64,000 nt of DNA from Nocardia sp. (GTDB taxonomy: Bacteria; Actinomycetota; Actinomycetes; Mycobacteriales; Mycobacteriaceae), in the NCBI GenBank assembly GCA_014360565.1, contig JACIXH010000005.1, positions 1-64,000 on the forward strand. The letters are read 5' to 3'. The first letter of the stretch is position 1. Every line of letters starts with the position of its first letter. Below, piece after piece: positions 1 through 9,197 of the stretch. The notes beneath the pieces were generated by a model. It saw only the letters and a program-made list of their open reading frames with translations. It was not told the origin of the DNA and did not search any database. Position numbers and translations under genes: made by a program.

Positions 1-2
1 CC

Positions 3-2570
3 GAGAATGGGATCGCTCGCGCGAGTCGCAGCAGGTTCTCCCTCACGTTCTCCGGAGCGTCACCGAGGCCAGTGCCGAAGTTCAGGCTCTCGAAGGGCGC
101 GGCGCTCGCTCCGCAGTACTTCGACCGCGAGATCCAACCACGCCGCGAGTATCTGGCCGAACTCATGGCGGGCGGGGCCAAACGCACGACCGTCAAACGT
201 ATCGAGGACGCGATCCTCAAGTCCGAGGAGAAGCTGAAAAAGAAGGTCGGCGGCCCGACCGATCCGGGCATCACGTTCGAGCAGACCGGTATCGACTACC
301 TCGTGGTCGATGAGCTGCACGACTTCAAGAATCTGGCCACCGACACCCAGATCGAGTCAGCCGCCATCGCCGGAAGCCAGCGGGCGCAGAAGCTGCACAT
401 GGTCGTGGAGTACCTGCGCGACAAGCATGGCGGGCGCGCCATCACCGGCGCCACGGCGACCCCGCTCGCGAACAGCATCACCGAGGCGTACGTCGTGCAG
501 CGCTACCTCCGCCCGGACCTGCTCGAAGACGCCGGAATCCGCAATTTCGACGAGTGGGCGGCCACCTTCGGCCGCACCCGGACCGAGCTGGAGATGTCGG
601 TCGACGGCAATTCGTGGAGTCTCAAGACCCGACTGGTGGGGTTCCGCAACGTCGTCGAGCTGCAACGCATGTTCCATGTCGCTGCCGACGTGAAATTGCC
701 GGAGGACTTGAAGCTCCCGGTGCCCAAGCTCGCCCGTCGGGCCGACGGGGAACGTGCACCGGAGGTCATCTCCGTCCCGGCTACCGACACTCAGCTCGAA
801 TACGTTCGGGAACTCGGTGAACGGGCCCAGAAGGTGAAGTCGCGCGCGGTCGACCCGACGACCGACAACATGCTCAAAATCTCCTCCGACGGTCGTGCCG
901 CAGCTCTTGACCTCCGCCTTGTCAGGTCGCTCGGACTCGGTTCTCGTTCCGTATCGGCGCACGAGGATCGCCCGATGTTGGACATCGCAGCGGGAGGCTC
1001 TATCGCAAGACACCTCCACGCGAAGTCTCCGAGTCCGGCCACGGCGAGGTATGTCGCGCTCTACTCGGCGATGTCGCGCGATCAGCCGGACGAAGAGGTT
1101 GGTGAGGATCAGTTCGGCCTCAAGCTCGAAGCGGCGGCGGACTGGATGTTCGACAAATGGCAAGCCGCCAAGGACCAGGTCTTCCTGGGTCGCGACGGAC
1201 AGCCACACCCTCGCCGCGGCGGCCTTGTCCTGGCGTTCTGTGACCTGGGTACGCCAGGTGAGGACTGGAACGCCTACGACGAACTCAAGACCAAGCTCAT
1301 CGTGCGGGGCGCACCGGCGGAGCTGTTCGCCTACATCCACGACGCGAAGAACGACAAGGGAAAGGCGGCGCTGTTCACCAAGGCCCGCAACGGCAGCATC
1401 CAGTTCCTTTTCGGCTCCACGTCCAAGATGGGCGTCGGCGTGAATATTCAGGACCGGATGGTCGCCATGCTGCATGTCGACTGCCCCTGGCGGCCAGCCG
1501 ACATCGAGCAACGTGACGGGCGCGGCATCCGCCAGGGCAATCAAAACGCGGAGATCGCTGTTGCTCGCGCCGTCACCGAGGGGACGTTCGACGCCCGCAT
1601 GTGGGCAGCTCAGTCGCGAAAAGCGGCCATGGTCAACCAATTTCTGAAGGGTTCGCTCACCGCCCGGGAGATCGACGATATCGGCGATGCGGCGCTCAAC
1701 GCCAACGAGGCCCTCGCTATCGCCAGTGGCAATCCGCTGGTGCTGGAGAAGGCCGAAGTCGACATCGAGGTCACCAAACTCGAACGCTTGCGCCGAGCCC
1801 ACCAACGTAGCCAGTCGATGCTGCATATCCGCATGCGCGACGCTGACAACGCCATCCCCAGCCTCGAAGCCGAGATCGATGCCTACACCCATGCAATCGC
1901 GCACCGAACGCCGACCAAGGGCGACGCCTTCGCAGCCAAGGTCAACGGTCGCTTCTTCGACCACCGCGGCGAGGCTGGCGACGCGCTGGCCGCACGATTG
2001 TCCAAGTTGACTCAGGACCCCCGCTCGGTGTGGAAGGAGTTCTCCGATCAGGGCGTAGCCGAGATAGCGGGTTTCACCCTTGACGCTCGTAACGTGCCCA
2101 CAGGCCGCGACGCCCACGTCGCGGTGGTGTTCTCCGACGTCAGCGCTGATCTCTACGTCACCTTCGATGGGAAGACACTGGAAAAAGGTGGAGCAGGAGT
2201 GATGCTCAGGCTTGAGAATGCGGTCAACGGCCTAGATAAGCGACTCGACATTGCGACCAGCCGACTGGCTACCGAACGCACGGAACGCGAACGTTCCGAA
2301 CAACGTTTGGGCAAGCCATTCGAGCACTCCGAGCGCCTTGACGCGCTACGGGAGCGGCAGAAAGCAATCAACCAGGAACTTTTGAGAGGCGACGAGGTCC
2401 AGCCCGAGGCGCCATCGTCGGGGCCGAAGGTGTCCACCGACGAGGCCGAATTCATCCAGTCAGCCGCCAAGAACGAAGCCGCGGCGATGGTTCATCAGTT
2501 CGGCGGTGCAGCAGTCGTCAACGGTGCCAACGGAATTTCGATCCTCACCAATCAGGGACGACCTCGATGA
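3..2570 (+). CDS. Plasmid/ICE-type SF2 helicase, 5'-truncated
   Basis: Only the 3' part is in the window: the frame is open to the left edge, so any start seen here (GTG at 72) is internal. The protein resembles the C-terminal helicase half of the very large SNF2/DEAD-like helicase proteins found on actinobacterial plasmids and integrative elements. Counting from 72, a Walker-B-like DELHDF lies near residue 78, TGATATPLANS near 121 (motif III), and the second helicase lobe shows GSTSKMGVGVNIQ and QRDGRGIRQGNQ near 460-485. A charged, coiled-coil-like tail of about 300 residues follows. It probably acts in element DNA maintenance or transfer. The end looks frameshifted (see the next entry). 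The family call is good; the exact role is unknown. Confidence 0.75.
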   Translation, partial: ENGIARASRSRFSLTFSGASPRPVPKFRLSKGAALAPQYFDREIQPRREYLAELMAGGAKRTTVKRIEDAILKSEEKLKKKVGGPTDPGITFEQTGIDYLVVDELHDFKNLATDTQIESAAIAGSQRAQKLHMVVEYLRDKHGGRAITGATATPLANSITEAYVVQRYLRPDLLEDAGIRNFDEWAATFGRTRTELEMSVDGNSWSLKTRLVGFRNVVELQRMFHVAADVKLPEDLKLPVPKLARRADGERAPEVISVPATDTQLEYVRELGERAQKVKSRAVDPTTDNMLKISSDGRAAALDLRLVRSLGLGSRSVSAHEDRPMLDIAAGGSIARHLHAKSPSPATARYVALYSAMSRDQPDEEVGEDQFGLKLEAAADWMFDKWQAAKDQVFLGRDGQPHPRRGGLVLAFCDLGTPGEDWNAYDELKTKLIVRGAPAELFAYIHDAKNDKGKAALFTKARNGSIQFLFGSTSKMGVGVNIQDRMVAMLHVDCPWRPADIEQRDGRGIRQGNQNAEIAVARAVTEGTFDARMWAAQSRKAAMVNQFLKGSLTAREIDDIGDAALNANEALAIASGNPLVLEKAEVDIEVTKLERLRRAHQRSQSMLHIRMRDADNAIPSLEAEIDAYTHAIAHRTPTKGDAFAAKVNGRFFDHRGEAGDALAARLSKLTQDPRSVWKEFSDQGVAEIAGFTLDARNVPTGRDAHVAVVFSDVSADLYVTFDGKTLEKGGAGVMLRLENAVNGLDKRLDIATSRLATERTERERSEQRLGKPFEHSERLDALRERQKAINQELLRGDEVQPEAPSSGPKVSTDEAEFIQSAAKNEAAAMVHQFGGAAVVNGANGISILTNQGRPR

Positions 2571-2673
2571 ACTTTCGGGTTCGTACCTCGACATCGACCC
2601 CGGCCCGCTCCCTGCGGAAGTTGAGCTCGATATCGGAGGCACTGCAAGGTACTTCATTCCCGACAACGTCTAG
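2551..2673 (+). pseudogene. Frame-shifted C-terminus of the helicase
   Basis: In the +1 frame relative to the helicase, a protein-like stretch begins where the helicase frame is about to stop. It reads RDDLDELSGSYLDID, then PGPLPAEVELDIGGTARYF, and ends at TAG 2671-2673. It has no start codon of its own and joins naturally to the helicase sequence GANGISIL just upstream. The simplest reading is a one-base indel near 2545-2552 that cut about 40 residues from the original C-terminus. Programmed frameshifting is an alternative, but I see no slippery heptamer. Confidence 0.5.
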
Positions 2674-3309
2674 CCTGTGCTTCGATACCTGGCTCGATAG
2701 AGGCGCTGAGAAGGCACGAGCCCGCGGTGAGTCCGAAGCCCGCATCAGCCAATGGGGCTCTACCACTGCCGCGGAATGGCCTGAGCGCTAGGACGACCTG
2801 GCTGCGCGGTTTTGGCCAGACATCCGACTCCGTGTGCGCAACTGTATCGCCAGCCATCGAAGACTACCGAGATGACTCCACCTCGCCAGCTTTCGCTCGA
2901 AGGACATCCGGTTGACTGGCAGCAAGGAGAACGACTGCGCCGTCATCACCATCAATCTTGCCCCGCGCGTCAGGGGGAGTTGAGTGAGACTTCGCACTTG
3001 TATAGGCAGATCGACACTCACCAGGCGAACTGACCACTACGTGGACCGTGACGGGTTCGATCGCGTCTACGAGGGGGCGCCGATCGCCATTCCTGTGAAA
3101 GGTCTGGAAGTCGGGGACAGTTTCGAGTTAGCAGGCTCGGCCGGCGCGGCATAACAGTGCTGCTCGACGACTCTGCTGCGTGTGGCTCCTATCCAACCGC
3201 CATTGCTCACCGAGCTACGAGGCGCACGGACTGAGCTGTGCTGCTCACAGCAGTGTGTCGCTTCGGCGCTCGGGAGCTGATAGGGCGGCGCGTCGCCTAC
3301 GGTGAGCGT
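2674..3309 (+). other. Decayed coding remnants, no intact gene
   Basis: No full-length gene can be supported here. Short protein-like islands occur in different frames: one ends at 2983 and contains LTGSKENDCAVITINLAP, and another runs from GTG 3041 to TAA 3154 and contains GAPIAIPVKGLEVGDSFELA. Both look like the ends of genes whose remainder was lost. With the frameshifted helicase this marks an eroded junction between a mobile-element backbone and the metal-resistance genes to the right. A real small gene at 3041-3154 cannot be excluded. Confidence 0.4.
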
Positions 3310-4461
3310 GTGATCGACTTGCCTGCACGCCGCGACCTGCAGCGATTGTTGCGGTGGCTACCGTTGATGCTGATTCCGATACTGTTGTTGGCCAGCACAT
3401 ATCCGGGCCAGTACCGGGTGCCGACCTACTATTGGCTGCTGGCGTTGACCGCCGGAGTGGTGTTCGTGGCGGTCGAGCGGTGGCCGTTGGTGGTCTCGGT
3501 TGTGCTGTCGTTGTTGGCGGTGCCGATGTTGCGTGCACCAGCGTGGGGTGTGTCGGGGCTGGTGCCATACCTTGGTGCGGTAGCGCTGGTCGTCGTCATC
3601 GCCCGGACACATCGGTGGGCGACCGTAGTGGTCGCGACTGCGGGGTGGGCGGCTGCGGTCGTGCTCGGTCGGGTTGGTTTGCATGAGACGTCCATCGGGC
3701 GTGCCTATATCGCGGTCGAAGTGGCTGCTTATGCAGGAGTGCCGTTGTTGCTGGGGTTGTACCTACGTGGTCAACGTGACCTCGCCGACAACCTGCGCAG
3801 GCAGGCCGCCGACGCCGAGGCCCGCACGCGCGTCGATGAGCGCGCAGCCATGGCCAGGGAACTGCACGACGTAGTCGCTCATCATATGGCCTCGATCATT
3901 TTGCGGATTTCGGTAGCCGGACATGTTGTTCGGGAGGCTGACTCGCGCATCGTCGGTGTCCTCGACGATGTACGGGCCACCGCCGCCGACGCGCTGTCCG
4001 ATATCCGCAGGCTCTTGGCCGGGTTACGCGATCCCGCGCTCGGTGTAGTGGCCTTGGTTGACAGCGATGCGGCGGCCACCGAGATCGCCGCGGCCATCAC
4101 CCGCGTCCGTAGTGCTGGGTTCACGGTCGACGCGCAAATCGACGCCGAACTCGGCGGGCTCGATGCGGTCAACCGTCTGACGTTGCTGCGGTTGGTGCAG
4201 GAATCGCCCACTAATGTGATGAAGCACGCGGATCGCGATGTACCGGTGGTGTTTCGGATCGGCAGAAATGACGGCGGTATCGAGATGGTCGTGATCAACG
4301 GTGGCCGTGACCATGGGGTGCCCCATGGTCACGGCCTCGTCGGGATGCGGGAACGCGCTGAACTCGCCGGTGGCGCACTGACCGTTAGCGCTGAGGACGG
4401 TCTCTGGGCTGTGCGCGCCCGACTGTCGGTCAGTACACGCGAAGACACCAACCTGTCGTGA
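3310..4461 (+). CDS. NarL-type sensor histidine kinase, orphan
   Basis: Membrane histidine kinase that would phosphorylate a LuxR/NarL-type response regulator. The first 150 residues hold about five hydrophobic segments. The HisKA_3 dimerisation/phosphoacceptor motif RELHDVVAHH puts the active His near residue 186. The ATPase part follows with an N-box-like QESPTNVMKHA and a G-box containing HGHGLVGMRERAELAGG. I chose GTG 3310 because GGTGAG lies just upstream; GTG 3238 would add 24 unlikely residues. No response regulator gene adjoins it, which is odd because these kinases are usually paired. A 16-bp perfect inverted repeat lies inside the ATPase coding region. Signal unknown. Confidence 0.8.
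   Translation: MIDLPARRDLQRLLRWLPLMLIPILLLASTYPGQYRVPTYYWLLALTAGVVFVAVERWPLVVSVVLSLLAVPMLRAPAWGVSGLVPYLGAVALVVVIARTHRWATVVVATAGWAAAVVLGRVGLHETSIGRAYIAVEVAAYAGVPLLLGLYLRGQRDLADNLRRQAADAEARTRVDERAAMARELHDVVAHHMASIILRISVAGHVVREADSRIVGVLDDVRATAADALSDIRRLLAGLRDPALGVVALVDSDAAATEIAAAITRVRSAGFTVDAQIDAELGGLDAVNRLTLLRLVQESPTNVMKHADRDVPVVFRIGRNDGGIEMVVINGGRDHGVPHGHGLVGMRERAELAGGALTVSAEDGLWAVRARLSVSTREDTNLS
4303..4336. repeat. 16-bp perfect inverted repeat inside kinase gene
   Basis: Two 16-bp arms, GGCCGTGACCATGGGG (4303-4318) and its exact complement (4321-4336), are separated by TG. The palindrome lies in the codons between the N- and G-boxes of the kinase ATPase domain and encodes an unusual Gly/His/Asp-rich loop. 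It could be a chance codon arrangement, a strong mRNA hairpin, or a protein-binding or integration site. Confidence 0.8.
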
Positions 4462-4469
4462 CCGCCGTA

Positions 4470-6731
4470 CTACTGAGCGGCGGCTGACGCTTCGGTGGCG
4501 CTTGTGTCGGGGTGGCTACCGGGCCGGGTCGGTAGCCACCAGTTCCAGTCGCCGAGCAGACGCATGAGGGCGGGGACGAGGACGAGGCGGATCAGGACGG
4601 CGTCGAGGAAGACGGCGACGGCTAGGGCGAGGCCGAGTTGTTTGAGTTCGAGGATATCGGCGGTGAGGAAGCTGGCGAAGATGGCGACCATGATCGCGGC
4701 GGCGGCGGTGATGGGACGCGCGGTGTGGGTGAGTCCGGCGGCGACGGCGTGCTGGTTGTCGCCGGTGGTGTCCCAGTATTCACGGATGCGGCGGATGAGG
4801 AAGACCTCGTAATCCATCGAGAGCCCGAACAGCAGCGCGAACACGACGGTGGGCAGGTAGACCTGCACGAAGCCGGGACTGGTGAAGTCGAGGATGCTTT
4901 CGCCGAGGCCCCATTGGAATACGGCGACGGTGATGCCCAGGGCGGCGCCGGTGGCGAGCAGATTCATCGCGATGGCCTTGATCGGCAGGGCGATGCTGCG
5001 GAACGCGGCGATGAGGAAGATCAGTGACGCGGTCAGCACCAGCGCCACCACGAGTGGCAGTTTGGTGGTCATCTCGTCGGAGAGGTCGACGAATTCGGCG
5101 GTGCTGCCGCCGATGCGAATCTCGACGCCGACCGAGTCAGCCGCTGCGATGCGGAGGTCGCGGATGAGGTCGGTGGCCTGCATCGAGTCGAACGCGACCG
5201 ACGGGATCGCCATCGCCAGCACTCGTCCGTCGTTGAGTTGGGTGGGGAGAACGGTGTCGATGCGATCGTCGTCGGCGATCTCGGTCAGGAATCGGTTGAC
5301 TCGTTCGGGGGCGTCGCCGGTGAGTGGGGTGCCGCCAGGGCCGGTGGCGATGATTTCGACCGGTGCGAGTGATCCGGCAGGGAAGCTGGTGGTCAATGCG
5401 GTGGTGGCGCGTCCGGTGGGGGTGTCGTCGAGGGCGCTGGTTCCCATGTCGAGGCCGTAGCGGATCCCGAATATCGGGAGGGCGGCGATGATCAGTACCG
5501 CGACGGCGGCCGTGCCGAACAGGACGGGTCGGCGCATAACGAGATACGCCCAGCGCGCCCAGCGACCGAGGCTGGCACCAGGAAGGTCGGTGGTGCTGTC
5601 GGCGGGGCGCCAGCGTGCCGGGAGTGCACCGCGGTTGACGGCGGGGCCCAGTGCGGCGAGCAGGGCGGGTAGCAAGGTGATGGCGACGACGAGCATGCTG
5701 GTGACGGCGGTGGCGACGCCGATGGCGATGCCACGGAAGATCGGTGCCTGGATGATGATCAACGCGCACAGCGAGATCATCACCACCAGGCCCGAGACCA
5801 GAATCGTCTTGCCCGCGGTGGCCAGTGAGCGGCCGACGGCGGACGCGATCGCGGCGTGGTCGGCGACGGTGTGGTGGGCGAGTTCTTCGCGGAACCGGCT
5901 GACGATGAACATCGCGTAGTCGATGCCGACGCCCAGGCCGACCATGGTTGCCATGGCCACGGTCAGTGAATCGAACGCGGTCACCGTGGTGAGACCGAAC
6001 AACACTCCGACCGCGGTGAGCAACCCCGCGATGGCGACTCCGATCGGGACCGCTGCGGCGGCGAGAGCTCCGAGCGCGAGGACGAGCAGTACGAGGGCGA
6101 CCGGGATGCCGATCGCCTCGGCGCGGGCTAGATCGGCGTTCTGTAGTTCGGTGGCCGCGTTCTGCACCGCCGAGTATCCAGTCAGCCCCACTTCGACGGA
6201 GTCATCGCCTGTGGTGGTGATGGCAACTTGCAGGTCGCGGGCGACCCTCGCGCGCTCTGCCATGTCGCCGTCCATACCAGCCAGCGCGATCGCGACGTGA
6301 CCGTCGGCCGAGATCTGGGATCCGGGCAATCCTTCGTAAGGACCGACGACATCGACCACGCCCTCCACCTGCTTGGCTGCGGTGACAGTGTGAGTGATAG
6401 CTGCGCGGAAGTCGGAGTCGTCGGCGGTGAGGGCAGAAGATCGCAGCACGATTACCGCCTGCTCGGCTCCGAACTGCGGGAAGTGCTGGGCGACAAGGCG
6501 ATCGACCTCGGTGGACTCGGAGCCTTCGACGCCGAAGTCCATGGCGCCGAGCCGGTCTTCTAGTAGTGGGTAGGCCACCGCGCACACCGCCAGCAGTAGC
6601 GCCCAGATCGCCAAGACCGCGCGTCTGCGTCGGGCCATGAGAACCCCCCACCGATACAGCAGCCCTGGCGAGCCAGGTGGCAGTGGTTTCTGCGGTGACC
6701 TCTCGGTGACGGCGGTCTGCTGCTGGTTCAC
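4470..6731 (-). CDS. MmpL-type RND transporter
   Basis: RND-superfamily exporter of the MMPL family, 753 residues. Its two-fold repeat shows clearly: one TM helix, a porter-type extracytoplasmic domain, then a bundle including GVGIDYAMFIVSRFREE (near residue 270), followed by the second half with LLFGLSMDYEVFLIRRIREY (near 640). Such proteins move lipids, siderophores or toxic compounds across the inner membrane using the proton gradient. It is divergent from the CmtR-like repressor, and a 16-bp palindrome lies 31 nt upstream of its start, so metal-responsive control is likely. Substrate unknown. Confidence 0.85.
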   Translation of the reverse strand: MNQQQTAVTERSPQKPLPPGSPGLLYRWGVLMARRRRAVLAIWALLLAVCAVAYPLLEDRLGAMDFGVEGSESTEVDRLVAQHFPQFGAEQAVIVLRSSALTADDSDFRAAITHTVTAAKQVEGVVDVVGPYEGLPGSQISADGHVAIALAGMDGDMAERARVARDLQVAITTTGDDSVEVGLTGYSAVQNAATELQNADLARAEAIGIPVALVLLVLALGALAAAAVPIGVAIAGLLTAVGVLFGLTTVTAFDSLTVAMATMVGLGVGIDYAMFIVSRFREELAHHTVADHAAIASAVGRSLATAGKTILVSGLVVMISLCALIIIQAPIFRGIAIGVATAVTSMLVVAITLLPALLAALGPAVNRGALPARWRPADSTTDLPGASLGRWARWAYLVMRRPVLFGTAAVAVLIIAALPIFGIRYGLDMGTSALDDTPTGRATTALTTSFPAGSLAPVEIIATGPGGTPLTGDAPERVNRFLTEIADDDRIDTVLPTQLNDGRVLAMAIPSVAFDSMQATDLIRDLRIAAADSVGVEIRIGGSTAEFVDLSDEMTTKLPLVVALVLTASLIFLIAAFRSIALPIKAIAMNLLATGAALGITVAVFQWGLGESILDFTSPGFVQVYLPTVVFALLFGLSMDYEVFLIRRIREYWDTTGDNQHAVAAGLTHTARPITAAAAIMVAIFASFLTADILELKQLGLALAVAVFLDAVLIRLVLVPALMRLLGDWNWWLPTRPGSHPDTSATEASAAAQ

Positions 6732-6761
6732 GTGTTCTCCCTCCGTAGCCGATCACCATTG

Positions 6762-6777
6762 ATCGTCAAATGACGAT
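6762..6777. promoter_or_regulatory. Palindromic operator ATCGTCA-AA-TGACGAT
   Basis: Perfect 7-2-7 palindrome in the 115-bp divergent region between the MmpL gene (start 6731) and the ArsR-family gene (start 6847). A one-mismatch copy of the same layout occurs at 6839-6854. Repetition at both ends of a divergent promoter next to an ArsR/SmtB gene makes it the likely repressor site. Confidence 0.6.
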
Positions 6778-6838
6778 GTGATCGTTGAAATGAGATTAAT
6801 CACGCGAGCGGTCGATATCAATACCTTTTGCCGCTATC

Positions 6839-6854
6839 ATCGTCATATGGCGAT
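6839..6854. promoter_or_regulatory. Second operator copy over a leaderless start
   Basis: ATCGTCA-TA-TGGCGAT has the same 7-2-7 layout as 6762-6777, with one mismatch in the right arm. It contains the ATG of the ArsR-family gene at 6847. A -10-like TATCAT at 6835-6840 puts transcription start at or near that ATG, so the message is probably leaderless and a bound repressor would cover the start site. Confidence 0.5.
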
Positions 6855-7236
6855 TAATGAGGGCGAGGGTTGCCTCGTCGAGACGCAGGGCTTGGATCCG
6901 GCGGTGGCGTTGTTCCACAGCCTCTCGGATGGGACGCGGTTGGCGATTGTCCAGCGGTTGGCGTGCGGGGAAGCGCGGGTCGCGGATCTGATGGCCGGGC
7001 TCGGGCTGGCGCAGTCGACGGTGTCGGCGCATGTGGCGTGCCTGCGTGACTGTGGCCTGGTCGTGGGTCGTCCCCAGGGCAGGCAGGTGTTCTACAGCCT
7101 GGCCCGTCCCGAGCTGATGGATCTGCTCGCCTCGGCGGAGACCCTGCTCGCGGCGACCGGCAACGCGGTGGCGTTGTGCCCGAACTACGGCACCGACGCC
7201 ACCGCGACAGAGACCACCACGGAGGTACGAGCATGA
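6847..7236 (+). CDS. cmtR: CmtR-like ArsR/SmtB metal-sensing repressor
   Basis: Winged-helix repressor of 129 residues that releases DNA on binding Cd(II)/Pb(II)-type metals. The recognition-helix region SAHVACLRDCGLV carries the Cys-x3-Cys pair that matches Cys57/Cys61 of M. tuberculosis CmtR, and a third Cys sits in the C-terminal ALCPNYG, where CmtR has Cys102. I chose ATG 6847 because it has an appropriately placed -10 (TATCAT 6835-6840) for leaderless translation; ATG 6778 would add 23 unrelated residues. Its stop overlaps the ATPase start (ATGA at 7233). It likely controls both itself with the ATPase operon and the divergent MmpL gene. Confidence 0.8.
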   Translation: MAINEGEGCLVETQGLDPAVALFHSLSDGTRLAIVQRLACGEARVADLMAGLGLAQSTVSAHVACLRDCGLVVGRPQGRQVFYSLARPELMDLLASAETLLAATGNAVALCPNYGTDATATETTTEVRA

Positions 7237-9197
7237 GCGACGCATGCGGCTGCGGCCACGACGAACCCACCGCAGACGGCGAGGCCGAGGAGCGGGAACC
7301 CGAAAAGCTCTGGGAGGTCAGCGAACTACGTGCCGCCGCAGTCGCCGGAGTACTGCTGGTCGCGGCCCTGATCGTCGGCTGGACCGGCGGCCCACGCCCG
7401 GTCGAGCTGGGGTTGGAGATCGCCGCACTGCTCGTCGGTGCCTACACCTTCGTCCCGTCGACGTTCAAACGCCTGGCCAAGGGCAAGATCGGTGTCGGCA
7501 CGCTGATGACGATCGCCGCGATCGGCGCGGTGATACTCGGCGAGGTCGGCGAAGCCGCGATGCTGGCGTTCCTGTTCTCGATCAGCGAGGGCCTCGAGGA
7601 GTATGCGGTCGCCCGCACTCGCCGCGGTCTGCGCGCCCTGCTGAAACTGGTTCCCGATCGCGCCACCGTGCTGCGGGACGGCACCGAAACCGTGATCAGC
7701 CCGGCGGAGCTGCGGGTGGGGGACCGGATGCTGGTTCGCCCCGGCGAGCGGGTCGCCACCGACGGCGTGATCGTCGAAGGCCGTAGCGCGCTAGATGTTT
7801 CGGCGATCACCGGCGAATCAGTACCGGTGGAGGCCGGGCCGGGCGCGGAGGTATTCGCAGGGTCGATCAACGGCACCGGTGTGCTGACCGTCGAGGTCAC
7901 CACGACCGCCGAGGACAACTCCCTCGCGCGGATCGTGCGGATCGTGGAGGCAGAGCAGGCCCGCAAGGGCGATGCCCAACGCCTCGCCGACAAGATCGCC
8001 AAACCACTGGTTCCGGGCATCATGATCGCCGCTGCCGCGATCGCGGTGATCGGTGCGATCTTCGGCGATCCGGTGACCTGGATCGAGCGCGCTCTGGTGG
8101 TGTTGGTCGCGGCGTCGCCGTGTGCGCTGGCGATCTCGGTGCCGGTCACCGTGGTGGCCGCGATCGGTGCGGCGAGCAAGTTGGGTGTGCTGGTCAAGGG
8201 CGGTGCTGCGCTCGAGGCGATGGGTCGTGTGCGGGAGGTCGCGTTGGACAAGACCGGGACGCTGACCGCGAACAAGCCTGCTGTCGTCGAGATCTCGGCT
8301 GTGACCGGCGTCGAGCAGGCAACAGTGCTCGCTGTCGCCGCGGCGCTGGAATCGCGGAGCGAACATCCCCTCGCTCGCGCCATCCTCGCCGCGGTCGATA
8401 CCTTCACCCCGGCGACTGACGTCGAGGCTGTCACCGGCGCCGGATTGACCGGCCTGATCGACTGGCGCCCGGCACGACTGGGCCGACCGGGCTGGATCGA
8501 ACCCGGTGCGCTGGCTTCCGATGTGGAGCGAATGCAGCACGCGGGGGCGACTGCGGTGCTGATCGAGCACGACGGGCAGGTCATCGGCGCGATCGCCGTA
8601 CGCGATGAACTGCGACCCGAGGCGCACGAGGTCATCGACCGATTGCACGCCCTGGGTATTCGCGTGTCGATGCTCACCGGTGACAACGCCCGCACCGCCG
8701 CCGCGTTGGCCGCCGAGGCCGGGATCGAAGATGTGCACGCGGATCTGCGTCCCGAGGACAAGGCCCGCATCGTGGGCGAACTGCGCACCGACCGGTTCAC
8801 CGCGATGGTCGGCGACGGCGTCAACGACGCCCCCGCCCTGGCCACCGCCGACCTCGGCGTGGCGATGGGCGCGATGGGGACCGACGTCGCCATCGAGACC
8901 GCCGATGTGGCGTTGATGGGGGAGGACCTGCGGCATCTGCCGCGTGCTCTCGAGCACGCCCGTCGGGCTCGCCGGATCATGTTGCAGAATGTCGGTTTGT
9001 CGCTGGGGTTGATCACGGTCCTGATCCCGCTGGCCCTGTTCGGGGTGCTCGGGTTGGCGGCGGTGGTGCTGGTCCACGAGCTCGCCGAGATCGTCGTCAT
9101 CGCCAACGGTGTCCGCGCCGGACGTACCAAACCCCTTGCCTCGCTGCCTGATTCGGCGACGAAGCCCGCCCCGGTGCTGGCCGGAGCCTCCGCGTGA
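7233..9197 (+). CDS. P1B-type metal-transporting ATPase (SPC class)
   Basis: Heavy-metal efflux ATPase of 654 residues. Motifs in order: a short Cys/His N-terminus (CGCGH), actuator TGES near residue 192, membrane metal site AASPCALAISVP near 294, phosphorylation site DKTGTLT near 338, and hinge GDGVNDAP near 528. The last helices carry HELAEI. SPC in place of CPC, and no HMA domain, point to the group with CtpG/CtpD-like pumps rather than copper pumps; with a CmtR-like regulator, Cd(II), Pb(II) or Zn(II)/Co(II) export is the best guess. Start ATG 7233 has GGAGGT at 7221. Its end overlaps lspA by GTGA. Confidence 0.85.
   Translation: MSDACGCGHDEPTADGEAEEREPEKLWEVSELRAAAVAGVLLVAALIVGWTGGPRPVELGLEIAALLVGAYTFVPSTFKRLAKGKIGVGTLMTIAAIGAVILGEVGEAAMLAFLFSISEGLEEYAVARTRRGLRALLKLVPDRATVLRDGTETVISPAELRVGDRMLVRPGERVATDGVIVEGRSALDVSAITGESVPVEAGPGAEVFAGSINGTGVLTVEVTTTAEDNSLARIVRIVEAEQARKGDAQRLADKIAKPLVPGIMIAAAAIAVIGAIFGDPVTWIERALVVLVAASPCALAISVPVTVVAAIGAASKLGVLVKGGAALEAMGRVREVALDKTGTLTANKPAVVEISAVTGVEQATVLAVAAALESRSEHPLARAILAAVDTFTPATDVEAVTGAGLTGLIDWRPARLGRPGWIEPGALASDVERMQHAGATAVLIEHDGQVIGAIAVRDELRPEAHEVIDRLHALGIRVSMLTGDNARTAAALAAEAGIEDVHADLRPEDKARIVGELRTDRFTAMVGDGVNDAPALATADLGVAMGAMGTDVAIETADVALMGEDLRHLPRALEHARRARRIMLQNVGLSLGLITVLIPLALFGVLGLAAVVLVHELAEIVVIANGVRAGRTKPLASLPDSATKPAPVLAGASA

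Noticed and set aside
357-2117. 586-codon open frame on the minus strand opposite the helicase
   Set aside because: The plus strand carries recognisable helicase motifs over the same bases; the minus frame has no family features and reflects high GC.
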